Positions 1 to 4,502 of a DNA stretch of 6,726 nt are shown here, one piece after another. Position 1 is the stretch's first letter. Every line of letters starts with the position of its first letter. Source of the stretch: Acidobacteriota bacterium (GTDB lineage: Bacteria > Acidobacteriota > Terriglobia > Acidiferrales > UBA7541); contig PMOV01000098.1 of assembly GCA_003161195.1 (NCBI GenBank), positions 1 through 6,726 of the forward strand, read 5' to 3'. A program made the position numbers and the translations under genes. A model generated the notes under the pieces. That model searched no databases, was not told the DNA's origin, and saw only the letters and a program-made list of their open reading frames with translations.

Positions 1-452
1 AGATAGGCCAGGATGGCTTTTGCGTCGTCGTGGTGCATGTGGTAGATGTGCATGGGAGGACGGAGCACTTCGCCCTGCGGTCCGGTGCCATTTTCGAGGA
101 CTCTGGCGAACTGCTCGTCGGTAAAGCTGGGCATGCCCGCCAAGGGCGGTACGGTGTCGGCCCACGGCTGAATATCCGCGACGGGACGGATCCAGGTGGT
201 GGCGCCTTGCAGCCAGGCGTCTTTCTTTAGTTCACCGTGGGAATCGCGCGGGCTGTGGCATTCGCCGCACATGGCCACGTCTTCGACAAGGTAGCGACCG
301 CGCTCGACTTCGCCGCTCGCGGCGGCGCTGGAACTTTGCGCGGTGGCGCTGCGTTGCGCGGCGAACGCGCTGGCAACCAACATAACTGCCGCCAACATCA
401 GGGCGGAAATCCCCAGTGTTATTAAAACGCGGTTACGCATCGCGAAACGCAT
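1..452 (-). CDS. Exported monohaem c-type cytochrome, N-terminal part (runs off left edge)
   Basis: I translated this frame by hand. It is open from an ATG at 450-452 to the left edge, about 150 codons, with no stop in the window. Residues 1-31 form a signal peptide: basic start MRFAMRNR, hydrophobic core, then a probable AFA|AQ cleavage site. A Ser/Ala-rich linker follows. C62-G-E-C65-H66 is a CxxCH haem-attachment motif, preceded by the usual G-R-Y-L helix. The RPPM at 131-134 supplies the likely axial Met, and the helix D-D-A-K-A-I-L-A-Y-L lies at the edge. The pattern R-P-P-M, then M, then DA-AI-AYL is typical of periplasmic cytochrome c domains that accept electrons from dehydrogenases, so only a short tail should be missing. 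GGAGGA at 456-461 favours this start over Met5. The electron donor cannot be told from the window. Confidence 0.88.
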   Translation of the reverse strand, partial: MRFAMRNRVLITLGISALMLAAVMLVASAFAAQRSATAQSSSAAASGEVERGRYLVEDVAMCGECHSPRDSHGELKKDAWLQGATTWIRPVADIQPWADTVPPLAGMPSFTDEQFARVLENGTGPQGEVLRPPMHIYHMHHDDAKAILAY

Positions 453-455
453 CGG

Positions 456-461
456 TCCTCC
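456..461 (-). promoter_or_regulatory. Shine-Dalgarno of the cytochrome c gene
   Basis: GGAGGA on the minus strand, three bases before the ATG at 452. This is a strong match to the anti-Shine-Dalgarno although the spacing is short. It supports the first ATG, or possibly the in-frame ATG at 440, which would then be 15 bases away. Confidence 0.6.
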
Positions 462-626
462 GGCATTAAAGGGCGTACCGATGTTGCGACAGGGCCCGCG
501 CATCTGTCAATCGCATCGCGCACCGATAGCGTACTGGCGTTCCGGTGACGCTAAATTCGCGGTGTTCGATGCGTTTGCAAGGTTTGAACTATCGACAAAA
601 CTTTTTCGGATCCGCCGAATTGCGCG

Positions 627-1229
627 TCAGCGGCCGCTGGCGCTGGAGCGCTGGCGTGGATTGGTGCTCTGTTGCGAAACGGAGGCGAGCATCTCACGCG
701 CCTGATTGAGATGCTCCTGGATCATGGAAATCGAGTTTGCCGCGAAGGCTTTCATGTCATTGCTTTGGCCGCTGCCTGCTTCGTTTTGAAAATCGGCCAG
801 ATCTTTTTGGTGGTCATCGACCATGCGCTTCGCGTATTCGCGGTCGAAGGCGCTGCCATGGAGCTTGACCAGGCGGTCGTAGATTTGTTGGTCGTGGGAA
901 CTGAGGTTGCCGGGCAAGGAAATACTGTCCTTTTGCGCAGCGGCTTTGAGCTGGTCGGCGGCGGTGGTGTGCTGGACGACCATGCGCGAGGCAAAAGCTT
1001 TTACGACATCGCTGGAGGCATGATCGGCGGCCAGCTTACCGAGTTGGATTTCCGCGAGATTGCCGGACGCGGCGGCGCGGGCGAAATGCGCGTCGCCGTC
1101 GGCGCCCTGATTCTGCGAGGCGGCGCTGTTTTGCTGGTGCGCCAGGACCGCCCAACTGCCAAGGCCCGTTAGGAAAATGGTGAGGCAGCTGACATAGATG
1201 ATTTTGGAAAGTCTTGATTCGAGTGGCAT
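627..1229 (-). CDS. Exported DUF4142-family protein
   Basis: 200 residues from the ATG at 1229. A TTG at 1250 would add seven residues, but GGGGA at 1235-1239 sits five bases before the ATG and decides the start. Residues 8-30 are a hydrophobic signal or anchor segment (KIIYVSCLTIFLTGLGSW, ending VLA|H). The DUF4142 domain spans about 47-182. Its hallmarks are A-A-x-G-N-L-A-E-I-Q-L-G-K-L-A at 52-67, V-K-A-F-A-S-R-M-V-x-x-H at 76-87, L-x-G-S-A-F-D-R-E-Y at 123-132, and H139 and H174 in later helices. The domain is an all-helical bundle, usually grouped with ferritin-like folds; its biochemical role is unknown. Members are commonly periplasmic or outer-membrane associated and often appear in stress-related settings. 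The tail (185-200) is Ser/Gln/Arg rich and looks disordered. The gene stands alone with its own promoter. Confidence 0.88.
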   Translation of the reverse strand: MPLESRLSKIIYVSCLTIFLTGLGSWAVLAHQQNSAASQNQGADGDAHFARAAASGNLAEIQLGKLAADHASSDVVKAFASRMVVQHTTAADQLKAAAQKDSISLPGNLSSHDQQIYDRLVKLHGSAFDREYAKRMVDDHQKDLADFQNEAGSGQSNDMKAFAANSISMIQEHLNQAREMLASVSQQSTNPRQRSSASGR

Positions 1230-1234
1230 GCTGG

Positions 1235-1239
1235 TCCCC
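1235..1239 (-). promoter_or_regulatory. Shine-Dalgarno of the DUF4142 gene
   Basis: GGGGA on the minus strand, five bases before the ATG at 1229. It favours that ATG over the in-frame TTG at 1250, which has no comparable site. Confidence 0.55.
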
Positions 1240-1259
1240 AAGTGGTACAAGTTCTGACA

Positions 1260-1288
1260 TTTCTAATGTAGAGGCTGGGGGTTGCCAA
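1260..1288 (-). promoter_or_regulatory. Sigma70-type promoter of the DUF4142 gene
   Basis: On the minus strand TTGGCA (1283-1288, five of six to the -35 consensus) is followed after exactly 17 bases by TAGAAA (1260-1265, four of six to the -10). Transcription would start near 1253, leaving a leader of about 24 bases that contains the GGGGA ribosome site. The -35 lies inside a small inverted repeat, GGGTT-GCC-AACCC, which could serve as an operator. Inferred by eye only. Confidence 0.45.
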
Positions 1289-1436
1289 CCCAATCGGGCG
1301 GGCGCTGTAGGATACGTGCGGGAAAGGCCTTAGGTTGGTGAAGTTACGGCACACCGTGGTTCTACGATACGCCTGTGGACCGGGAGGACGCAGCATCGCT
1401 TCGCGCCTGCTTGTTTCCCGTCTCACACCGCGCGTC

Positions 1437-1667
1437 TCATTTCATTCGAACGATATACGCATCAGTAAAATACCTTGACATGCTACCATTCTCCATGCTA
1501 CCGTGCGACGTGATAGTCGCCTTCCAGCTCGGCTCGCACTCGGTTCCCATCAACGAGAGCTCCACCAAAAACGCCCAAATTTTGCCCCTTTGTTTTGATA
1601 ACGATACGAATTGCTCCCCGCGCAACTCCCGTGTTTTGATAACCATACAAGTTCCCCTACCGTACAC
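1437..1667 (-). CDS. Questionable small ORF, 76 codons, strong ribosome site
   Basis: GTG start at 1665-1667 with an in-frame stop (TGA) five codons upstream. The product begins MYGRGTCMVIKTREL and ends DAYIVRMK. I do not recognise it, and it has no signal peptide, membrane segment or known motif. In its favour is AAGGAGG at 1674-1680, six bases before the GTG, a perfect Shine-Dalgarno that rarely occurs by chance. Against it, the stretch is richer in A+T than neighbouring genes, codon choice does not show the strong G/C third-base preference seen elsewhere, and a DNA-level duplication inside it falls in two different reading frames. A second start, ATG at codon 8, has GGGGA in front. It may be a real small gene, a decayed gene, or chance. 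It lies 90 bases downstream of a broken alcohol dehydrogenase on the same strand. Confidence 0.25.
   Translation of the reverse strand: MYGRGTCMVIKTRELRGEQFVSLSKQRGKIWAFLVELSLMGTECEPSWKATITSHGSMENGSMSRYFTDAYIVRMK
1591..1657. repeat. Two-copy direct repeat TGTTTTGATAAC, period 41 bp
   Basis: TGTTTTGATAACGATACGAA at 1591-1610 recurs as TGTTTTGATAACCATACAAG at 1632-1651, identical at 17 of 20 positions, and both copies run on into a CCCC run (1616-1619, 1654-1657). The 41-bp period is not a multiple of three, so the duplication is at DNA level rather than a protein repeat. It may be a pair of protein-binding sites or the residue of a local duplication. Confidence 0.5.
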
Positions 1668-1673
1668 CTCAAG

Positions 1674-1680
1674 CCTCCTT
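1674..1680 (-). promoter_or_regulatory. Perfect Shine-Dalgarno before the 76-codon ORF
   Basis: AAGGAGG on the minus strand, six bases upstream of the GTG at 1667. It is the main argument that the small ORF might be translated. Confidence 0.4.
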
Positions 1681-1681
1681 C

Positions 1682-1701
1682 AAAAATCCTCTCCGAAAGG
1701 A
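1682..1701 (-). terminator. Candidate rho-independent terminator after the ADH remnant
   Basis: On the minus strand TCCTTT-CGG-AGAGGA forms a six-pair stem (one G-U) with a three-base loop at 1687-1701, followed directly by TTTTT at 1682-1686. It lies 56 bases beyond the stop of the alcohol dehydrogenase remnant, where that gene's terminator would be expected. The stem is short, so this is tentative. Confidence 0.35.
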
Positions 1702-1756
1702 CTTTCCCAGGCCCTATTCGCCCTTAACTCGAACATTTTAAAAGCGCTTAGGAAAG

Positions 1757-1894
1757 TTAGGCCGGGCGGGCGATGTCCACGACGAAGCGGTATTTTACGT
1801 CGCTGGCCAGCAGGCCCTTGTACGCTTCGTTGATTTGGTTGCTTTTCATCAGTTCGATGTCCGAGACGCTGTTGTGCTTGCCGCAGAAATCGAG
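1757..1894 (-). pseudogene. C-terminal remnant of a zinc-dependent alcohol dehydrogenase (YahK/AdhA/CAD-like)
   Basis: Hand translation gives 45 residues before the TAA at 1757-1759, reading LDFCGKHNSVSDIELMK, then QINEAYKGLLASDVKYRFVVDIARPA. This is the characteristic end of NADP-dependent zinc alcohol dehydrogenases of the YahK/AdhA/cinnamyl-alcohol type, which end with F-C-x-x-H-x-x-x-x-D-I-E, then Q-I-N-E-A-Y, then D-V-K-Y-R-F-V-I-D. Intact members have about 350 residues, so roughly 87 percent is missing, including the catalytic zinc ligands and the Rossmann fold. Recognisable similarity stops near 1894-1909, just before an A-rich tract and a degenerate repeat. The missing part is not elsewhere in the window, and no start codon precedes the remnant in frame. 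The well-preserved sequence suggests a fairly recent truncation, by deletion or rearrangement. Confidence 0.8.
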
Positions 1895-1925
1895 CCTCTT
1901 TGCGGCGGATCTAAAAAAGTAAAAA

Positions 1926-1980
1926 GATGACACAGCGGCGCAGAGTTGCGCTGAGGAAGGAGAAAGGCGGAGAAAAGCTG
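1926..1980. repeat. Degenerate 'GCAGAG'-type dispersed intergenic repeat, copy 1
   Basis: A purine-rich stretch reading ACACAGCGGCGCAGAGTT, then CTGAGGAAGGAGAAAGGCGG. It resembles the copy at 3351-3421: GGCGCAG at 1937-1943 matches 3394-3400, with a TT-CGC-GAGGAA core after it. Such cacagag/gcagag tracts are familiar as dispersed non-coding repeats in acidobacterial and other environmental genomes. Here it separates the broken alcohol dehydrogenase from the lysine-rich protein gene. Confidence 0.45.
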
Positions 1981-1991
1981 CGACGCGACCA

Positions 1992-2489
1992 CTACTGGTC
2001 GTCGTATTCGCGAGGGACGTCGTCCTCCGGGACTTCGTGCGTGGTGACTTCGCCTTCGTCGGCGTCGCCCGCGTCTTCGACGCCTTTAACGGCTTCGGCC
2101 TCGAATGCGTTGCCTTCCTCGAGGAGTTCGTCGACGCTTTCGGAATCGGCGGATTCGCGATTGGAGAGGCCTTGGAGATCGCCGGACTGTCCGCCGGAGC
2201 GCGCGCCTAGACCTTTGGGCTCGAACTCGAGCGAGTCAGTCTGTTCGTGCTTGCCACGGGTGCTTATTCGGCGGTGCTTGGTGGCGGGAGCTTTCGCCGC
2301 GGCTTTCACTGTCTGTTTTGACGGCGCTTTCGCGACGGCCTTTTTTGCGGGCTTAGCTGTGAGTCGTTTTTTTGGCGCAACGCTCTTTTTTGCTGCGGGC
2401 TTTTTTGCCGCGGACTTCTTAACGGGCTTCTTTGTACCTTTTGCGGAGTTCTTGGGTGCGGTTTTTTTAGTTTTCTTTTTGGTGGCCAT
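1992..2489 (-). CDS. Lysine-rich histone-H1-like protein with acidic C-terminal tail
   Basis: 165 residues from the ATG at 2489. Residues 1-75 are a disordered basic arm built of Lys/Ala/Pro motifs (KKTAPKNSAKGTKKP, KKSAAKKPAAKK, APKKRLTAKPAKK), like the tails of eukaryotic H1 and bacterial AlgP/HctB-type proteins. Residues 76-105 are a Gly/Ser/Arg linker. Residues 106-165 are strongly acidic (SADSESVDELLEEGNAFEAE, then DADEGEV and EVPEDDVPREYDD) and probably contain one short helix at 117-136. The basic arm should bind DNA or RNA without sequence specificity; the acidic half could mask it or bind a partner. That role is inference. I recall similar acidic C-termini in acidobacterial hypothetical proteins, but name no family. 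No clear Shine-Dalgarno precedes the ATG. It is divergent from the aldolase gene. Confidence 0.8.
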   Translation of the reverse strand: MATKKKTKKTAPKNSAKGTKKPVKKSAAKKPAAKKSVAPKKRLTAKPAKKAVAKAPSKQTVKAAAKAPATKHRRISTRGKHEQTDSLEFEPKGLGARSGGQSGDLQGLSNRESADSESVDELLEEGNAFEAEAVKGVEDAGDADEGEVTTHEVPEDDVPREYDDQ

Positions 2490-2525
2490 GCCGAAAGTCT
2501 AGCACTTCTTTGGGTGATGGTCAGG

Positions 2526-2540
2526 TGTACGGCCGTTACA
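2526..2540. promoter_or_regulatory. Imperfect TGTA-N-TACA palindrome between divergent genes
   Basis: TGTACGGCCGTTACA is an inverted repeat (TGTA with TACA around CGGCCG, off by one base). It lies in the divergent spacer, 37 bases before the lysine-rich protein start and about 95 before the aldolase start, where an operator could act on both. Only one copy is seen. Confidence 0.25.
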
Positions 2541-2568
2541 ATGGCGGACTTTTCTGACGGGCAGTTTA

Positions 2569-2593
2569 CCGGGGAGCGGGTTTGGCCTATGCT
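2569..2593 (+). promoter_or_regulatory. Possible weak promoter of the aldolase gene
   Basis: TTTACC (2565-2570) is followed after 17 bases by TATGCT (2588-2593), each matching four of six consensus bases. Transcription would begin near 2600 and give a leader of about 36 bases to the ATG at 2636. If real, it would exclude the in-frame TTG at 2582 as a start. Confidence 0.25.
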
Positions 2594-2624
2594 CTGTCAC
2601 ACAGGATTGCACGAACAGGCAGAC

Positions 2625-2628
2625 GGAG
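2625..2628 (+). promoter_or_regulatory. Shine-Dalgarno deciding the aldolase start
   Basis: GGAG sits seven bases before the ATG at 2636 and ten before the adjacent ATG at 2639. GGGGAG at 2571-2576 lies near an in-frame TTG at 2582, but the 18 residues that start would add have no counterpart in the aldolase fold. Confidence 0.45.
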
Positions 2629-2635
2629 TTTTGCG

Positions 2636-3328
2636 ATGATGAAGATCGAAGAAGTGCTGTCGCGTATTCACGATATCGGAATCATCCCGGGCATACGCAC
2701 GTCGTCAGGGCAGGATGCCCATTTTGCGGCGGACGCCGTGGCGAGCGGAGGGATTCCCATCGTGGAAATCACCATGACGATTCCGGGAGCCATCGACACC
2801 ATCGCGTATTTGGCGCAGCACATCCCGGGCGTGCTGATTGGTGCGGGGACGGTGCTGGATGCGGAGACGGCGCGGAAATGCCTGGACGCTGGCGCGCAAT
2901 TTTTGACTGGCCCGTGCCTGGATTTGTCGGTGATCGAGGCGGCCAAGAAGCACAACGTGGCGATGATCGCGGGCGCGTTGACTCCGACGGAGATTCATTC
3001 GGCATGGCAGGCCGGGGCGGATTTGATCAAAGTGTTTCCGTGCGCGCAGATGGGCGGCGATACCTACATTCGGGCGCTGCAGGGGCCGTTTCCGAAGATT
3101 CCGCTGGTGGCGGCGGGAGGAGTGAATCAGCAGACGGCGGCGAATTTTATTCTGGCGGGGGCGGCGGCGATCGGCATCGGATCGGAGTTGGTACCGCGGG
3201 AGGCGATTCAGAAGCGGCGGGCGGAACAGATCCGTGAATTGGCGAAGAGATTTTTGCGGCTGGTGACGACGGCGCGGTTGCGGCTGGGGCCGCGGGAAAC
3301 GATGGCGGGGTCGGCGGTGACGCATTAG
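2636..3328 (+). CDS. eda: KDPG/KHG-type class I aldolase (Eda family)
   Basis: 230 residues from the ATG at 2636. The family cleaves 2-keto-3-deoxy-6-phosphogluconate (or 4-hydroxy-2-oxoglutarate) to pyruvate plus an aldehyde, in the Entner-Doudoroff or uronate pathways. Landmarks follow E. coli Eda: P-G-I-R at 18-21, catalytic-site Glu44 in VEIT, G-A-G-T72-V, G-P-C at 92-94, P-T-E at 117-119, and Schiff-base Lys132 in D-L-I-K-V-F-P, then A-A-G-G-V-N at 159-164 and G-I-G-S-E-L at 180-185 for the phosphate site. The Arg that follows the catalytic Glu by four positions in E. coli Eda is Thr48 here (EITMTIPGA). This, and the lack of an edd gene nearby, leaves exact substrate open; a KDPGal or other keto-deoxy-acid aldolase is possible. 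After about residue 205 there is an unusual basic tail of some 25 residues. Confidence 0.9.
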   Translation: MMKIEEVLSRIHDIGIIPGIRTSSGQDAHFAADAVASGGIPIVEITMTIPGAIDTIAYLAQHIPGVLIGAGTVLDAETARKCLDAGAQFLTGPCLDLSVIEAAKKHNVAMIAGALTPTEIHSAWQAGADLIKVFPCAQMGGDTYIRALQGPFPKIPLVAAGGVNQQTAANFILAGAAAIGIGSELVPREAIQKRRAEQIRELAKRFLRLVTTARLRLGPRETMAGSAVTH

Positions 3329-3350
3329 GTTTGGTTGCGTCCAGGAGTTG

Positions 3351-3421
3351 CACGGAGAAAACAGAGAAAAGATAGAGATAAAGATAACGCCGAGGCGCAG
3401 CGTTCGCAGAGGAACGCAGAG
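3351..3421. repeat. Degenerate 'GCAGAG'-type dispersed intergenic repeat, copy 2
   Basis: CACGGAGAAAACAGAGAAAA, then GATAGAGATAAAGATAACG, then GAGGCGCAGCGTTCGCAGAG and GAACGCAGAGA. It is purine-rich with many CAGAG words and related to copy 1 at 1926-1980. It fills most of the 157-base gap between the aldolase and cytidine deaminase genes, which argues against tight co-transcription of the two. Confidence 0.5.
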
Positions 3422-3485
3422 ATGGCAGAGCTCGCGGAGAACGACTCGTTATTTTCGGTTTCACGTGTAAGAGAAAAGGGTGGGG

Positions 3486-3878
3486 ATGAGCGAACACGAG
3501 AGTTTGGTGGTGGCGGCGAAGTTGGCGCGAGAGAATGCGCATGCGCCGTATTCGAATTTTCGGGTGGGGGCGGCGGTGCGGGCGAATTCCGGACGAATTT
3601 TTGGCGGGTGCAACATTGAGAATGCCAGTTATGGGTTGACGGTTTGTGCGGAGCGCGTGGCGTTGTTCAAGGCGCTGTCCGAGGGGGAGCGAGATTTTTC
3701 GGCGGTGGCCGTGGTGACGGACGCGGAACGACTGACGCCGCCGTGTGGGGCTTGCCGGCAATTGATTTGGGAGTTTTGCGGGGATGTCCCAGTGGTGCTG
3801 GCGAATCTGCAGGGCAAGATGAAAACGTTTCACATGGGTGCGCTGTTGCCGGAGCCGTTTGACTCGTCCAGTTTCTAA
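3486..3878 (+). CDS. cdd: Cytidine deaminase
   Basis: 130 residues from the ATG at 3486. A GTG two codons earlier is also in frame, but the purine-rich AAAAGGG just upstream suits the ATG and the length then matches the small tetrameric class. The enzyme hydrolyses cytidine and deoxycytidine to uridine and deoxyuridine in pyrimidine salvage in the cytoplasm. Motifs are complete: Y-S-N-F-R-V-G-A-A at 22-30, substrate-binding N43-I-E45-N-A-S-Y, the zinc-and-proton-shuttle motif C54-A-E56-R-V-A, zinc ligands C87 and C90 in P-C-G-A-C-R-Q, and the C-terminal L-L-P-E-P-F at 120-125. No other salvage gene (such as a nucleoside phosphorylase or deoC) is next to it, although such neighbours are common. 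Confidence 0.97.
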   Translation: MSEHESLVVAAKLARENAHAPYSNFRVGAAVRANSGRIFGGCNIENASYGLTVCAERVALFKALSEGERDFSAVAVVTDAERLTPPCGACRQLIWEFCGDVPVVLANLQGKMKTFHMGALLPEPFDSSSF

Positions 3879-3883
3879 CCGCT

Positions 3884-3907
3884 TTCGTACAGTAATTCGT
3901 ATAGTGA
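3884..3907. repeat. Two tandem 12-bp units, TTCGTAYAGTRA
   Basis: TTCGTACAGTAA and TTCGTATAGTGA lie head to tail (10 of 12 identical) just after the cytidine deaminase stop. The second unit also takes part in an AATTC-N7-GAATT inverted repeat at 3894-3910. Either a small binding site or chance. Confidence 0.3.
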
Positions 3908-3934
3908 ATTGGGTGCGGCTGGCACCGAGAAAAC

Positions 3935-3993
3935 GCGCGCCGGGCGGTAGCTCGCGCGAAGCCAAACTGGAAATTTGCTGCGAGCCGGCGCGC
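3935..3993. other. Long imperfect hairpin in the spacer before the PilZ gene
   Basis: GCGCGCCGG (3935-3943) pairs perfectly with CCGGCGCGC (3985-3993). Inside it, after a seven-base bulge on the left arm only, CTCGC (3951-3955) pairs with GCGAG (3980-3984). AGC/GCT (3960-3962 and 3977-3979) may close the apex. No U-run follows at once, so it is not a typical terminator. It ends 78 bases before the PilZ start. A TATCAT at 4003-4008 resembles a -10 box with no good -35, so whether the hairpin is inside the PilZ leader or upstream of its promoter is unclear. Confidence 0.4.
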
Positions 3994-4071
3994 CTCTGGG
4001 GGTATCATTTTAGCAGACGGACGTCACCCACCCGGCGCTTGTCTGCGAATTGGGGTTGCGCAGGCGGGAAT

Positions 4072-4389
4072 ATGCCTAACGAAGTGAATCGACTCGAAGT
4101 TCGCGTGCCGTTGCGCGTGGCCGTGGATTTGGCCAGCTTGCAGGTGCGTTTCCCCGCGCAACAAGGGGTGACGGAGAACGTGAGTCTGCATGGGGCGCGA
4201 GTGATTACCGGGCGGCCTTTGCCGCTGAATGAGCGGCTGAATGTACGGTCGCTGGTGGGAGATTTGCGATCGCGGGCGCGGGTGGTGTATTGCGAGCCGC
4301 GTCCGGCGGGGGATTTTGTGGTAGGGTTGCAGCTTTCGGCGACGGCGGGAGACTGGACGCTGCCGAAGCGCTCTTTGAAGTCGAACTGA
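4072..4389 (+). CDS. Small stand-alone PilZ-domain protein
   Basis: 105 residues from the ATG at 4072. The frame stays open far upstream, but the domain starts right after this Met and GGCGGGA lies just before it. PilZ domains bind cyclic di-GMP and act as cytoplasmic effectors in motility, exopolysaccharide or adhesion control. The two binding motifs are visible: R-x-x-x-R (R7-L-E-V-R11, with a second overlapping R11-V-P-L-R15) and N36-V-S38-L-H-G41, matching (D/N)xSxxG. The rest fits the six-strand barrel, with strands ARVITGR, ERLNVRSL, RSRARVVYCEP and DFVVGLQL, and ends at W95 plus a basic tail. There are no fused domains. The target cannot be told from context. It is convergent with the HAD phosphatase gene. 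Confidence 0.87.
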   Translation: MPNEVNRLEVRVPLRVAVDLASLQVRFPAQQGVTENVSLHGARVITGRPLPLNERLNVRSLVGDLRSRARVVYCEPRPAGDFVVGLQLSATAGDWTLPKRSLKSN

Positions 4390-4419
4390 CGGGCGGCCAA
4401 GCGCAATTAAAAGGCACGC

Positions 4420-4461
4420 AAATACAAATGGCGGACCAGTTTTGGTCCGCCATTTGTATTT
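4420..4461. terminator. Bidirectional rho-independent terminator, 18-bp perfect stem
   Basis: AAATACAAATGGCGGACC (4420-4437) and its exact reverse complement GGTCCGCCATTTGTATTT (4444-4461) flank a six-base loop AGTTTT. A GC-rich upper stem over an A/T-rich lower stem gives a U-rich 3' side in both directions. It lies 30 bases after the PilZ stop and 41 bases beyond the HAD gene's stop, exactly between two convergent genes, so it probably serves both. Confidence 0.88.
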
Positions 4462-4502
4462 AGAGAAGCGCGGCCGCTGGAAAAGCCAGCTTCAGGGACT
4501 CC

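Noticed and set aside
605..619. Small hairpin TTCGG-N5-CCGAA after the DUF4142 gene, considered as a terminator
   Set aside because: There are only five pairs, and the T-run on the minus strand comes after AAAG, so it is not contiguous with the stem.
672..1172. Plus-strand open frame of 166 codons
   Set aside because: It is antisense to the DUF4142 gene, which has promoter, ribosome site, signal peptide and domain motifs.
1475..1503. TTGACA at 1475-1480 as a plus-strand promoter
   Set aside because: Seventeen bases on there is CTACCG, which is no -10 box, and no plus-strand gene follows.
2705..3325. Minus-strand open frame of 206 codons opposite the aldolase
   Set aside because: The composition is almost entirely Arg, His, Pro and Gln; the aldolase frame carries clear catalytic motifs.
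3147..3965. Minus-strand open frame of 272 codons
   Set aside because: It spans the end of the aldolase gene, a repeat and the whole cytidine deaminase gene. The product is Arg/Pro/Ser-rich with no motif, so it is a shadow.
3900..4071. c-di-GMP riboswitch before the PilZ gene
   Set aside because: The conserved core of the GEMM-I class and its paired tetraloop/receptor elements could not be found; only a generic hairpin is present.
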